Assembly (NCBI RefSeq): GCF_049651025.1 | Contig: NZ_JBASBH010000106.1 | Span: 1 to 64,000, forward strand | Source: Parvibaculum sp049651025 | GTDB lineage: Bacteria; Pseudomonadota; Alphaproteobacteria; Parvibaculales; Parvibaculaceae | Direction of reading: 5' to 3' | DNA: 64,000 nucleotides | Shown: positions 42,752-51,022 of the stretch, piece after piece | Numbering within the stretch: the stretch's first letter is position 1 | Layout of the letters: each line of letters begins with the position of its first letter | Notes under the pieces: model-generated | The model's input: the letters and a program-made list of their open reading frames with translations, nothing else | What the model was told of the DNA's origin: nothing | Databases searched by the model: none | Translations under genes and position numbers: made by a program

Positions 42752-43693
42752 TTAAAGACCGGCTTTTTCGAGCTCTTTGTCGAGTTCGGGAATCGCCGTG
42801 AAGAGATCCGCGACAAGGCCGTAATCCGCGACCTGGAAGATCGGGGCTTCTTCGTCCTTGTTGATCGCGACGATGACCTTGCTGTCCTTCATGCCCGCGA
42901 GATGCTGGATCGCGCCGGAGATGCCGACGGCGATGTACAGATCAGGCGCGACGACCTTGCCGGTCTGACCGACCTGGTAGTCGTTCGGCACGAAGCCCGC
43001 ATCGACGGCAGCGCGCGAAGCGCCGACGGCGGCGTTGAGACGGTCGGCGATCTTTTCCAGCATGTGGAAATTGTCGCCCGACTGCATGCCGCGACCACCG
43101 GAGATGATGATCTTGGCAGAGGTCAGTTCCGGACGATCCGACTTCGTCAGATTTTCGCTGACCCAGTCGGAGAGACCCGGATTGGCGGCGGTCGCAATCT
43201 TTTCGATGGCGGCGGAACCACCCTGACCGGCGGCCGCGAAGGCCGTGGTGCGGACAGTGATGACCTTCTTCGCATCGGTCGACTTCACCGTCTGGATCGC
43301 GTTGCCGGCATAGATCGGACGCTTGAAGGTGTCCGGTCCGTCGACTTCCTGAATTTCGGAAATCTGGGCGACGTCGAGCAGGGCGGCGACACGCGGCATG
43401 AAGTTCTTGCCGATCGTGGTGGCTGCCGAAACGATCGCGTCATAGGAACCGGCAAGGCCGACCACGAGGGCGGCAAGCGGTTCTGCGATCTGGTGGGCAT
43501 AAAGCGCGTCGTCGGCGACAAGCACCTTCTTCACGCCGTCGATCTTGGCAGCGGCTGCGGCCACTGCGTCGAGGTTCTGTCCGGCGACGAGCACATGGAC
43601 ATCGGCGCCGAGCTTTGCGGCGGCGGTGACGGTCTTGGCGGTCGCGTCGTTGAGCTTTTCGTTGTTGTGCTCAGCAATTACCAGCGTGGTCAT
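42752..43693 (-). CDS. etfA: Electron transfer flavoprotein alpha subunit
   Basis: A 313-residue EtfA. The C-terminal FAD-binding domain is clear: IIISGGRGMQSGDNFHML (about 195-212), the segment PDLYIAVGISGAIQHLAGMK (about 254-273) and VAINKDEEAPIFQVADYGLV. It carries electrons from acyl-CoA dehydrogenases such as Mcd and the one at 60.4 kb to the quinone pool through ETF-QO. It overlaps etfB by 4 bases. Confidence 0.95.
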   Translation of the reverse strand: MTTLVIAEHNNEKLNDATAKTVTAAAKLGADVHVLVAGQNLDAVAAAAAKIDGVKKVLVADDALYAHQIAEPLAALVVGLAGSYDAIVSAATTIGKNFMPRVAALLDVAQISEIQEVDGPDTFKRPIYAGNAIQTVKSTDAKKVITVRTTAFAAAGQGGSAAIEKIATAANPGLSDWVSENLTKSDRPELTSAKIIISGGRGMQSGDNFHMLEKIADRLNAAVGASRAAVDAGFVPNDYQVGQTGKVVAPDLYIAVGISGAIQHLAGMKDSKVIVAINKDEEAPIFQVADYGLVADLFTAIPELDKELEKAGL

Positions 43694-44439
43694 CCGATCA
43701 CTCCCGCTTCCTTGAGCTTGCCAACAAGCTGCTCAACCGATTCAACCTTGATACCAGCCTGACGAACCGGCGGCTCGGTCACTTTCAGGACCTGAAGACG
43801 CGCCTTGACGTCGACGCCATAGTCGGCGGGCGTCTTCTCTTCGATCGGCTTCTTCTTCGCCTTCATGATGTTGGGCAGCGAAGCGTAGCGCGGCTCGTTG
43901 AGGCGCAGGTCGGTGGTGACGATCGAGGGCAGGTTCAGCTTCAGCGTCTGAAGGCCGCCGTCGATTTCGCGCGTGAGGAGCAGCTTGTCGCCTTCGAATT
44001 CGAGCTTCGAGGCGAAGGTGCCCTGCGACCAGCCGAGAAGGGCCGAAAGCATCTGGCCCGTCTGGTTGCAATCGTCGTCGATTGCCTGCTTGCCGAGAAT
44101 GGCGAGCTCGGGCTTTTCAGCCTCGATGATCGCTTTCAGAATCTTGGCGACGTTGAGGGGTTCAACCGTTTCGTCGGTCTTCACGAGGATGCCGCGATCG
44201 GCACCCATGGCGAGTGCTGTGCGGATCGTTTCGGTGGCTTGCGCCGGTCCGATCGATACGACGACGATTTCGGTGGCTTTGCCAGCTTCCTTCAGACGAA
44301 CCGCCTCTTCAATGGCGATTTCGTCGAACGGGTTCATGGACATTTTGACATTGGCGAGGTCGACACCGGTCTGATCCGACTTAACCCGGATCTTCACGTT
44401 GTAATCAACCACCCGCTTAATCGGGACGAGGACTTTCAT
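43690..44439 (-). CDS. etfB: Electron transfer flavoprotein beta subunit
   Basis: A 249-residue EtfB of normal length: MKVLVPIKRVVDYNVKIRVK at the start, MNPFDEIAIEEAVRLKE (about 35-51), AILGKQAIDDDCNQTGQ, and DLRLNEPRYASLPNIMKAKKKP. The 204-base upstream gap contains an 8-bp inverted repeat and a GTTGC-N6-GCAAC dyad. Confidence 0.95.
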   Translation of the reverse strand: MKVLVPIKRVVDYNVKIRVKSDQTGVDLANVKMSMNPFDEIAIEEAVRLKEAGKATEIVVVSIGPAQATETIRTALAMGADRGILVKTDETVEPLNVAKILKAIIEAEKPELAILGKQAIDDDCNQTGQMLSALLGWSQGTFASKLEFEGDKLLLTREIDGGLQTLKLNLPSIVTTDLRLNEPRYASLPNIMKAKKKPIEEKTPADYGVDVKARLQVLKVTEPPVRQAGIKVESVEQLVGKLKEAGVIG

Positions 44440-44458
44440 CGAGGTGAGCTCCCTGCGC

Positions 44459-44532
44459 GGCGTTTTTTGGCTCTAACTTGGGCCTAAAACGCCGATCTGG
44501 TGTTGTTTTGGCCCTTGTTGCGGTGCGGCAAC
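44459..44532. promoter_or_regulatory. Two dyads upstream of etfB
   Basis: GGCGTTTT (44459-44466) pairs with AAAACGCC (44486-44493), and GTTGC (44517-44521) pairs with GCAAC (44528-44532). They lie 20 to 93 bases upstream of the etfB start in the 204-base gap below the adenosyltransferase gene. The second dyad resembles the TTGC/GCAACAA elements before ccr, ecm and phaA. No other feature is seen in this gap. Confidence 0.45.
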
Positions 44533-44643
44533 CTAGAACCGACATAGGCCCCTGTCAACGAATTGGGCGCAGCGGCCCGATGATGAGACATGCGGTCGCG
44601 GCAGAGGCAAAAAGCCTAGTATTTTTCTGCATTTGAGCGGGTG

Positions 44644-45237
44644 TCAGCGGTTCGCGCCCGGCACCCATAGAACGTCGCCCGGACCCTTGCCGTCCGGTGC
44701 CCAGTTTGCGTAGCGCGCGGCCACAAAAAAGAAGTCGGAGAGGCGATTGATGTATTTGAGCGCCGGTTCGCTGACGAGGCCGGGTTCGGCCTCGGCCAGT
44801 GCCGTCATCAGCCGTTCGGCGCGGCGGCTGACAGTGCGGGCGAGGTGGAGATGGGCGGCGGCGGGCCGTCCGCCCGGCAGCACGAAGGAGCGAAGCGGCG
44901 CCAGATGGGCGTTCAATTCGTCGATTTCGCGCTCAAGCCGCGTCGCCTGCACCTCGGCGATGCGCAGGGGTTCGTAGCCGAGTTCTTCCCGGGTCTTGCC
45001 GGGCGTTGCCAGATCGGCGCCGAGATCGAAGAGGTCGTTCTGGATGCGCGCCAGCATCGCGTCGAGGGCCGCGTCGTCGCTCGTGTGGAGCCGGGCAAGG
45101 CCGACGGTCGCATTCGTCTCGTCGACCGTGCCGTAGCTCTCGATCCTGAGTGCGTGCTTGGCCACACGGTCGCCGGTCGCCAGAGCCGTTGTGCCCTTGT
45201 CGCCTGTGCGTGTGTAGATCTTGTTCAGCGTGACCAT
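44644..45237 (-). CDS. Cob(I)alamin adenosyltransferase, PduO type
   Basis: A 197-residue PduO-type ATP:cob(I)alamin adenosyltransferase, which makes coenzyme B12. The ATP-binding N-terminus KIYTRTGDKGTTAL (6-19), SYGTVDETNATVGLAR (about 34-49) and RTVSRRAERL, plus the C-terminal INRLSDFFFVAARYAN, are diagnostic. It would supply the adenosylcobalamin used by NrdJ and Ecm in this window. It lies 8 bases after the cytochrome b561 gene. Confidence 0.92.
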   Translation of the reverse strand: MVTLNKIYTRTGDKGTTALATGDRVAKHALRIESYGTVDETNATVGLARLHTSDDAALDAMLARIQNDLFDLGADLATPGKTREELGYEPLRIAEVQATRLEREIDELNAHLAPLRSFVLPGGRPAAAHLHLARTVSRRAERLMTALAEAEPGLVSEPALKYINRLSDFFFVAARYANWAPDGKGPGDVLWVPGANR

Positions 45238-45245
45238 GGCGGCAT

Positions 45246-45773
45246 TCAGGCTTTCACGAAGGGCAGCATGCGCTTCAGCACGTTGTCGCGACGAACGAAG
45301 TGATGATAGAGCGCGGCGACGATATGCAATCCGATCAGCGTGGCGATCAGATAGGCGTTGATGGCGTGCAGGGTTTCGCCAAGATTGTGCAGCGGCGCGT
45401 TCGGCGCGATCTGGAGACCGAAGAGACCGAAGGGCTTCAGATTGCCCTTTGAGGTCGTGGTCAGCAGCAGGCCGAGAAGCGGTTGCAGGATAACGAAGAA
45501 ATAAAGGCCGTGATGGGTGGCCTTGGAGGCGATCACCTGCCAGCGCGGCAGGTCGGCGGGGAGTGCCGGGGCCGGATGGCCGATACGCCAGGCTAGGCGC
45601 GAGGCCATGAGGATCAGAATGATGAGGCCGATACCGGCGTGAAGCTGCATGACGGTGAGACGTTCATCGCGCGGCAGGTCTTCGGCGGTCCAGCCGCCGT
45701 AAAGCATCAATGCGATGAGGACGACGATCACCCAATGGAATGACTTGGCGATGCCGCTATAGGACTGTTGCAT
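45246..45773 (-). CDS. Cytochrome b561 family protein
   Basis: A 175-residue di-haem membrane cytochrome with four TM helices. Likely haem ligands are the His in KSFHWVIVV, the His in MQLHAGIGL and one or more in LHAINAYLIATLIGLHIVAAL, with HHGLYFFVILQPLLGLLL between. It probably moves electrons between quinone and a periplasmic partner. I place the start at 45773 because GGGAG lies 6 bases before; ATG 45800 would add nine residues. Confidence 0.85.
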   Translation of the reverse strand: MQQSYSGIAKSFHWVIVVLIALMLYGGWTAEDLPRDERLTVMQLHAGIGLIILILMASRLAWRIGHPAPALPADLPRWQVIASKATHHGLYFFVILQPLLGLLLTTTSKGNLKPFGLFGLQIAPNAPLHNLGETLHAINAYLIATLIGLHIVAALYHHFVRRDNVLKRMLPFVKA

Positions 45774-45854
45774 ATCCGCTCCCGGAATTTCTGTGGTCAT
45801 TGGAGACTCGCCCGACCAGCCGTGTCGATCAAGTCCCGCAGGTTTCAAACAGGC

Positions 45855-46745
45855 TCAGGGTTTCGCCCAGGACTTGCGCCAGGCGGCAATGGCCTCGCCG
45901 ATTTCATGCGGGCTGTCTTCCTGCAGGAAGTGATTGCCCTTTACCGTTACCTCGGTCTGGTTTTTCCAGCTTCGGCAGAATTCGCGCTGTGCGCCGATCA
46001 GGATCGCGCCGGGATCGGCATTGATGAAGAGCTTGGGGATGCCGCTCGTCGCCATCCAGTCGGCATAGGACTGCACGATCTCGACGACATCGGCGGGCTC
46101 GCCATCAAGCGGGATCTGTCTTGGCCAGCTCAATGTGGGGCGTCTGTTCTCGCCCGCTTCCAGGAAGGGGCGGCGATAGACGTTCATTTCCTCTTCCGTC
46201 AGCTTGCGCAGGATCGAGCCCGGCAGCACCGCTTCGATGAAGAGGTTCTTCTCAAGGATCATCTTCTCACCCTCGGGCGAGCGGAAGCCTTCGAATATGC
46301 GCCGTGCGTTCGGGTTCCATTCGTCCCAGGTCAAGGGGCGGACGATGGCTTCCATATAGGCGATGCCGGCCACCGCATTGCGGTTGCGGTTCGCCCAGTC
46401 GAAGCCGAGCGCGGAGCCCCAGTCATGGATCACCAGCGTCACGTTCTTCTTGACGCCGACGGCTTCCAGAAAGGCATCAAGAAAGCGGCGATGCTCGCGA
46501 TAGGTGTAGCGCTCGGGGCCTGATGGTTCGAGCTTGTCGCTATCGCCCATGCCGATGAGGTCGGGCGCGATGCAGCGTCCCTGATCGGCTAGATGCGGCA
46601 TCACATTGCGCCAGAGATAGGACGAGGTCGGGTTTCCGTGCAGGAAGACAATTGGATCGCCTTCGCCCATTTCGACATAGGCCATTTCGCGCCCGGAAAT
46701 GTTGCAGGTCTTCTTGGGATGCTCGACTGGTGAGATGGCGGTCAT
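45855..46745 (-). CDS. Haloalkane dehalogenase, LinB-like (HLD-II)
   Basis: A 296-residue alpha/beta-hydrolase that is the same length as sphingomonad LinB, with the catalytic pentad at the same residue numbers: D108 (nucleophile) and W109 in VIHDWGSALG, N38 in FLHGNPTSSYLW, E132 in AYMEAI and H272 in GNHFLQED. These define the HLD-II subfamily, which cleaves carbon-halogen bonds of terminal and mid-chain haloalkanes. The natural substrate cannot be read from sequence. It sits alone, with a terminator downstream beyond it, and no other dehalogenation gene nearby. Confidence 0.92.
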   Translation of the reverse strand: MTAISPVEHPKKTCNISGREMAYVEMGEGDPIVFLHGNPTSSYLWRNVMPHLADQGRCIAPDLIGMGDSDKLEPSGPERYTYREHRRFLDAFLEAVGVKKNVTLVIHDWGSALGFDWANRNRNAVAGIAYMEAIVRPLTWDEWNPNARRIFEGFRSPEGEKMILEKNLFIEAVLPGSILRKLTEEEMNVYRRPFLEAGENRRPTLSWPRQIPLDGEPADVVEIVQSYADWMATSGIPKLFINADPGAILIGAQREFCRSWKNQTEVTVKGNHFLQEDSPHEIGEAIAAWRKSWAKP

Positions 46746-46822
46746 AGTCGATCCTTCTGAATTCGCGCATGGTCATGCCTGAGCTTCAAGGATAACCGGC
46801 AATTGCCCCGCAAGGCTCCAAT

Positions 46823-46850
46823 AAAAAGGGGCGCCCGCGAGAGCGCCCCT
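46823..46850 (-). terminator. Intrinsic terminator after the PagL-like gene region
   Basis: AGGGGCGC (46827-46834) pairs with GCGCCCCT (46843-46850). On the minus strand it is followed by TTTTTATT. The hairpin lies upstream of, not after, the PagL-like gene on the minus strand, so it ends the plus-strand-left side incorrectly for that gene; for minus-strand transcription it terminates the PagL-like transcript, whose stop is at 46874. Confidence 0.8.
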
Positions 46851-46873
46851 GAATTGCGGCCAGCCCCGATGGC

Positions 46874-47422
46874 TCAGAAAGTGAAGCCGTAGCGGACGCC
46901 GATATCGGTCAGGCCGGGATTGGGCGAGCAAAGGCTGGCACTCGACATGTGGTCGAGGGTCAGCATGATGCTTGAATTTGCCGTGACGTGATAACCCAGC
47001 GAAGCGTTCTCATGGAACATGACGCGGCAGCCGAGGTCGAGCTTGCTGGCCGTCTGGTGGCTCGTCTCGCCATTGTGAATGGCGCCGCCGAAGCTGCCTT
47101 CGATGAAGAAGGCGTCGGTGAAATAGTAGGCCCAGGTCAGGCCCGTATAGGCGATGCTGGTGCCGTTGCCGGTATTGATGTTCGCGCCGATATGCGGCCG
47201 CGGCGAGCCTGCCCATGCGAGCCAGGAGGGCGAGCTGACGAGGAACTCGGCGTTGATGTCGGGGTTGCTCGTCTCGTGGCGTGTGGCAAACAGATTTGTG
47301 TTGTGGTCGTAGATGCCGATACGGAATTCATTGCCGGGCGCTTCGGCGGCCAGTGCCGTGCCGGAAAGCCCCAGCAGGGCGGTTGCTGCTGCCGCGGCGA
47401 GTGTCAGCTTGCTTTTGAACAA
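46874..47422 (-). CDS. PagL-like lipid A 3-O-deacylase / acyloxyacyl hydrolase
   Basis: A 182-residue outer-membrane beta-barrel protein. A signal peptide (FKSKLTLAAAAATALLGLSGTALA) begins right at a TTG start (47420-47422) that is preceded by AAGAGGGGA, so I choose it over a GTG 20 codons upstream. The C-terminal HMSSASLCSPNPGLTDIGVRYGFTF-type end matches PagL: His and Ser of the active site are present (HMS), but the position of the catalytic Glu appears to be Thr with Asp next. PagL enzymes remove the 3-O acyl chain of lipid A. Confidence 0.8.
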   Translation of the reverse strand: MFKSKLTLAAAAATALLGLSGTALAAEAPGNEFRIGIYDHNTNLFATRHETSNPDINAEFLVSSPSWLAWAGSPRPHIGANINTGNGTSIAYTGLTWAYYFTDAFFIEGSFGGAIHNGETSHQTASKLDLGCRVMFHENASLGYHVTANSSIMLTLDHMSSASLCSPNPGLTDIGVRYGFTF

Positions 47423-47588
47423 GATTATCCCCTCTTGAGTATCATTCCGGCGCTGTCTTGCACGAGACCATGGCAGGCGCACAAAATCCAGCGTCTGGCG
47501 GCGTTCCCTTCCGCCCGATTCGAAATTTAGCAGGACTGATGCAGTTTTGTCGTCGGTTTCGTTTGCGACCGGTTGTCAGCCCACGTCG

Positions 47589-47780
47589 CTAGCGAGACGC
47601 CATATAGAGAGCCGCCATCAGGAGCACGACGGCGATGAATTGCAGGCCCACGCGCCAGCGCATCAGCGATTGCGACCGCGAGGCTGAACCGCCCCGCATC
47701 ATGTTGAGCAGGCCGAACAGCAGCACAATGGCGACGGTGGCCATCACGACAGGCCCGAGATAGTCGATGAATTTTTCCAT
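47589..47780 (-). CDS. HIG1-domain twin-transmembrane protein
   Basis: A 63-residue protein with two TM helices (about 8-27 and 42-60) joined by a basic loop. SQSLMRWRVGLQFIA contains the HIG1 pattern (R-x-R-x3-Q). Bacterial HIG1 proteins are thought to associate with respiratory complexes such as cytochrome oxidase. It is transcribed alone, between mcd and the PagL-like gene. Confidence 0.83.
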   Translation of the reverse strand: MEKFIDYLGPVVMATVAIVLLFGLLNMMRGGSASRSQSLMRWRVGLQFIAVVLLMAALYMASR

Positions 47781-47849
47781 ACGCCTTCTCTAATCTATCT
47801 ATTTCTCGGTGAAAGCGGCGAATTGACGCTTTTACGTCGAATCTGAGGG

Positions 47850-49544
47850 TCAGTTGCCGCCTTCGAGCAAGCGCCGGGCAATGACCTGGGCCTGAATTTC
47901 GGCGGCGCCTTCGAAGATGTTCAGGATACGGGCGTCGCAAAGCACCCGGCTGATCTTGTATTCCAGCGCAAAGCCGTTGCCGCCGTGAATCTGGAGCGCA
48001 TTGTCGGCAGCCGCCCAGGCGATGCGGGCGGCGAGAAGCTTTGCCATGCCTGCCTCAAGGTCGCAGCGGCGACCGCCATCTTTTTCGCGGGCGGCGTGAT
48101 AGGTGAGCTGGCGGGCGATCATGATCTCGACGGCCATCATCACCAGCTTTCCCGACACGCGGGGGAAGTTGAAGATCGGCTGGCCGAACTGGATGCGCTC
48201 CTGCGCGTAGGCGAGGCCGAGTTCCAGCGCCGACTGGGCGACGCCGATGGCGCGGGCCGCCGTCTGGATGCGGGCGCTCTCAAAGGTCTGCATCAACTGC
48301 TTGAAGCCCTGACCTTCGACCTGACCCAGCAGGTTTTCGGATTTCACTTCGAAATTGTCGAAGCCGATCTCGAATTCCTTCATGCCGCGATAGCCAAGGA
48401 CTTCGATCTCGCCGCCGGTCATGCCTTCAGCGGGGAAGGGGTTTTCGTCGTCGCCACGGGGCTTTTCAGCCAGCAGCATCGAGAGGCCCTTATAGCCCGG
48501 CTCGTCGCTGGTGCGGCAGAGAAGCGTCATCACATCCGCGCGCGCGGCATGGGTGATCCATGTCTTGTTGCCCGTTATCTTGTAGACGTCGCCGTCGAGC
48601 TTGCCGCGCGTTTTCAGGCTGGCAAGGTCGGAGCCGGTATTGGGCTCGGTGAAAACGGCGGTCGGCAAAATCTCGCCCGAGGCGATCTTCGGCAGCCATT
48701 TCGTCTTCTGCTCGGGCGTGCCGCCGCCGAGGATAAGCTCGGCTGCGATTTCAGAACGTGTGCCGAGCGAACCGACGCCGATATAGCCGCGGCTCAATTC
48801 TTCGGAAACGACGCACATCGATTCCTTGCCGAGGCCGAGGCCGCCGAACTCTTCGGGGATCGTCAGGCCGAAGACGCCAAGCTCTGCCATCTGGTCGATG
48901 ACGGAAAGCGGGATGTAGTCGTCCTTCAAATGCCAGTCATGCGCGTAAGGCACGACTTCGGCATCGGCGAAGCGGCGCATCTGTTCGCGGATCTGCTCAT
49001 AGGTGTCTTCAAGCCCGGCATCGCCGAATGTTGCCGTGCCTGCTTTTTCCGCAATGAGTTCGGCAAGGCGCGCGCGCACCAGCGAGGTGTTGCCGGCGCG
49101 GATCAGGCGGCTGACTTCGACAGTGAAATAGGCGGCTTCGTCGCTTTCGCTGAGGCCCAGATCCTGCGGGCGCACGATCTCGCCCTGGCTCATCGGGATG
49201 CCGCTGCCAAGCTGCCCCAGATATTCGCCAAAACCCGCCTGCACGATCAGCTTTTCGATCTCGCCGAGGCGGCCTTCGCCTTCCATGCGCTTTGCATAGG
49301 CCAGAAGCTCGCGGAGCGCCTCCACATAGGTCGCCATCCAGGCAAGGCCGTGCGCCGCATATTGTTCGCGCTCCAGCAGGGCGGGCGAGATGCGACCGTC
49401 CTTGCTCACCTTCTGCGCGACCGAGATTTTCGCGCGGCCCAGCAGCGCTTCGGCAGCGGCCAGCGCCTTGGCGGCCAGCGGCAGGAAGCCCTCAAGAACG
49501 AGATTGTGATGGGCGGGGGTACGCGGTGTATCGGCAACGCTCAT
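47850..49544 (-). CDS. mcd: (2S)-Methylsuccinyl-CoA dehydrogenase
   Basis: A 564-residue acyl-CoA dehydrogenase with an extra N-terminal domain (about 1-170) before the normal acyl-CoA dehydrogenase fold; this length and extension are typical of Mcd. FAD/substrate motifs are present: AVFTEPNTGSDLASLKTRG, KTWITHA and AADNALQIHGGNGFALEY, with FESARIQTAARAIG. It oxidises methylsuccinyl-CoA to mesaconyl-CoA in the ethylmalonyl-CoA pathway and needs EtfAB. The start at 49544 has GAGAG in front. The sibling pathway genes ccr and ecm are also in this window. Confidence 0.88.
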   Translation of the reverse strand: MSVADTPRTPAHHNLVLEGFLPLAAKALAAAEALLGRAKISVAQKVSKDGRISPALLEREQYAAHGLAWMATYVEALRELLAYAKRMEGEGRLGEIEKLIVQAGFGEYLGQLGSGIPMSQGEIVRPQDLGLSESDEAAYFTVEVSRLIRAGNTSLVRARLAELIAEKAGTATFGDAGLEDTYEQIREQMRRFADAEVVPYAHDWHLKDDYIPLSVIDQMAELGVFGLTIPEEFGGLGLGKESMCVVSEELSRGYIGVGSLGTRSEIAAELILGGGTPEQKTKWLPKIASGEILPTAVFTEPNTGSDLASLKTRGKLDGDVYKITGNKTWITHAARADVMTLLCRTSDEPGYKGLSMLLAEKPRGDDENPFPAEGMTGGEIEVLGYRGMKEFEIGFDNFEVKSENLLGQVEGQGFKQLMQTFESARIQTAARAIGVAQSALELGLAYAQERIQFGQPIFNFPRVSGKLVMMAVEIMIARQLTYHAAREKDGGRRCDLEAGMAKLLAARIAWAAADNALQIHGGNGFALEYKISRVLCDARILNIFEGAAEIQAQVIARRLLEGGN

Positions 49545-49687
49545 GGGGTGCTCTCGACAACTTGGCAGATGGGGGCGGGCGCCGAACGACGCCGACACGA
49601 TGGTTCGTGCGCTCCGCCCTATATAGACCGAAGCATGGCGAGCGACCAGTCAGAGTGCCATGGATCGAAGCTGCGCCATGTCGCCGC

Positions 49688-50581
49688 TCAGAGGCCTGCG
49701 CCGGCATTGCCCTCAATCGTGAGAGGGATTTTCAGGTACCGTTTTCCATTTTCCTCGGCTGGCGGGATGTGCCCGGCGCGAATATTGACCTGAATGGAGG
49801 GGAGCAGCAGAACCGGCGTGGCAAGCGTTGCGTCGCGGGCTTCGCGCATCGCGACGAATTGCTCTTCGCCGATATCCTCGCGGATATGCACGTTATGGGC
49901 GCGCTGTTCGGCCACGGTCGTTTCCCAGGCGTAGGTGTCGCGTTCCGGCACCTTGTAGTCGTGGCACATGAAAAGCCGCGTTTCGGGCGGGAGCGCGAGC
50001 AGCTTGCGGATCGAGCGATAAAGCGTGCGGGCATTGCCGCCGGGAAAATCGGTGCGCGCGGTTCCATAGTCCGGCATGAAAAGCGTGTCGCCGACAAAGA
50101 CCGTGTCGCCGAGCTTGTAGGAAATGCAGGCAGGCGTATGGCCGGGCGTTGCCAGCACCTCGATGGCGAGATTGCCGAGGTTGAATGTCTCCCCATCCTT
50201 GAAGAGCACATCGAACTCGCGGCCATCGACCGGCGCAGGGTTCTGGTTGAAGAGCGGCCCGAAGATCCTTTGCACGTCGCCTATATTGGCGCCGATGCCG
50301 ATGCGCGCGCCTGTTTTGGCCTTCAGGTATTGGGCGGAGGAGAGATGGTCGGCATGGGCATGGGTTTCGAGAATCCAGACGATCCTCGCACCCGCGTCAT
50401 CTGCCGCTGAGAGCATCCGGTCGGCGCTCACGGTTTCGATCTTGCCCGAGCGGGGATCGAAGTCGAGTACGGGGTCGATGATCGCCGCTTCGTGCGTTGC
50501 GGGATCGGTGACGAGATAGCTCACCGTATTCGTCGCCTCGTCGAAAAAGGCTCTGATTTCTGGCGCTGCACTGCTGTCCAT
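49688..50581 (-). CDS. blh: Persulfide dioxygenase-like metallo-beta-lactamase protein (Blh)
   Basis: A 297-residue MBL-fold hydrolase. The metal site is ETHAHADHLSSAQYL (about 72-86), followed by ATPGHTPACISY (about 143-154) and VFVGDTLFMPDYGTARTDFPGG (about 160-181). That last segment is characteristic of Blh/ETHE1-like persulfide dioxygenases, which oxidise glutathione persulfide to sulfite. It is divergent from bigR across a 35-bp dyad, the arrangement of the BigR sulfide-detoxification operon. Confidence 0.88.
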   Translation of the reverse strand: MDSSAAPEIRAFFDEATNTVSYLVTDPATHEAAIIDPVLDFDPRSGKIETVSADRMLSAADDAGARIVWILETHAHADHLSSAQYLKAKTGARIGIGANIGDVQRIFGPLFNQNPAPVDGREFDVLFKDGETFNLGNLAIEVLATPGHTPACISYKLGDTVFVGDTLFMPDYGTARTDFPGGNARTLYRSIRKLLALPPETRLFMCHDYKVPERDTYAWETTVAEQRAHNVHIREDIGEEQFVAMREARDATLATPVLLLPSIQVNIRAGHIPPAEENGKRYLKIPLTIEGNAGAGL

Positions 50582-50624
50582 GGCCGGGCTCCTGAAGGTT
50601 CATGCCGATCGGTTCTTGACATAT

Positions 50625-50659
50625 ATATTAGAGATTACTAAATTAGCAATGTCTAATAT
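50625..50659. promoter_or_regulatory. 35-bp dyad between blh and bigR (BigR operator)
   Basis: The AT-rich sequence is a near-perfect inverted repeat centred on 50642: ATATTAGA (50625-50632) pairs with TCTAATAT (50652-50659), and ATTACTAA with TTAGCAAT inside; 15 of 17 pairs are complementary. It occupies the 89-base divergent gap and ends 11 bases before the bigR start, so it can control both directions. Confidence 0.8.
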
Positions 50660-50670
50660 TAGGTATAGCC

Positions 50671-50982
50671 ATGAGAATGATGAAGAGCGATATGACGAGC
50701 CTTGCGGCCAGCGCGGGCGATGCCGCGCGCATGCTGCGGTTGCTGGCAAACGAGAAGCGGCTTCTCATTCTGTGCACTCTGGCCGCGAGAGGAGAGGTCA
50801 ATGTTTCCGACCTCGCCAATGAGGTCGAGCTTGGCATGTCGGCGCTTTCCCAGCACCTCGCCAAATTGCGCGATGACGGGATCGTCGAGGCGCGCAAGGA
50901 ATCGCAGACGGTTTTCTATCGCGTGAGCGATCCCGACGCCGCGAAAATTCTCGGAGTTCTGAAGGATATTTATTGCCCGTAA
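50671..50982 (+). CDS. bigR: ArsR-family persulfide-sensing repressor (BigR/SqrR type)
   Basis: A 103-residue winged-helix repressor. The recognition helix is MSALSQHLAKLRDDG (about 56-70). Two cysteines, C35 (LLILCTLAAR) and C102 (DIYCP), match the pair that forms a persulfide or disulfide bridge in BigR/SqrR when reactive sulfur is present, releasing DNA. It is divergent from blh and probably co-transcribed with the rhodanese and tauE genes that follow. Confidence 0.9.
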   Translation: MRMMKSDMTSLAASAGDAARMLRLLANEKRLLILCTLAARGEVNVSDLANEVELGMSALSQHLAKLRDDGIVEARKESQTVFYRVSDPDAAKILGVLKDIYCP

Positions 50983-51022
50983 TCGGCCCTCGCCGTTTTG
51001 CGGCATATCAAGGAGCGGAGAA

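Noticed and set aside
47985..49793. A 602-codon open frame on the plus strand opposite mcd
   Set aside because: It is the antisense shadow of a clear acyl-CoA dehydrogenase in high-GC DNA; composition (Arg/Ala/His/Gly-rich) and lack of motifs show no coding.
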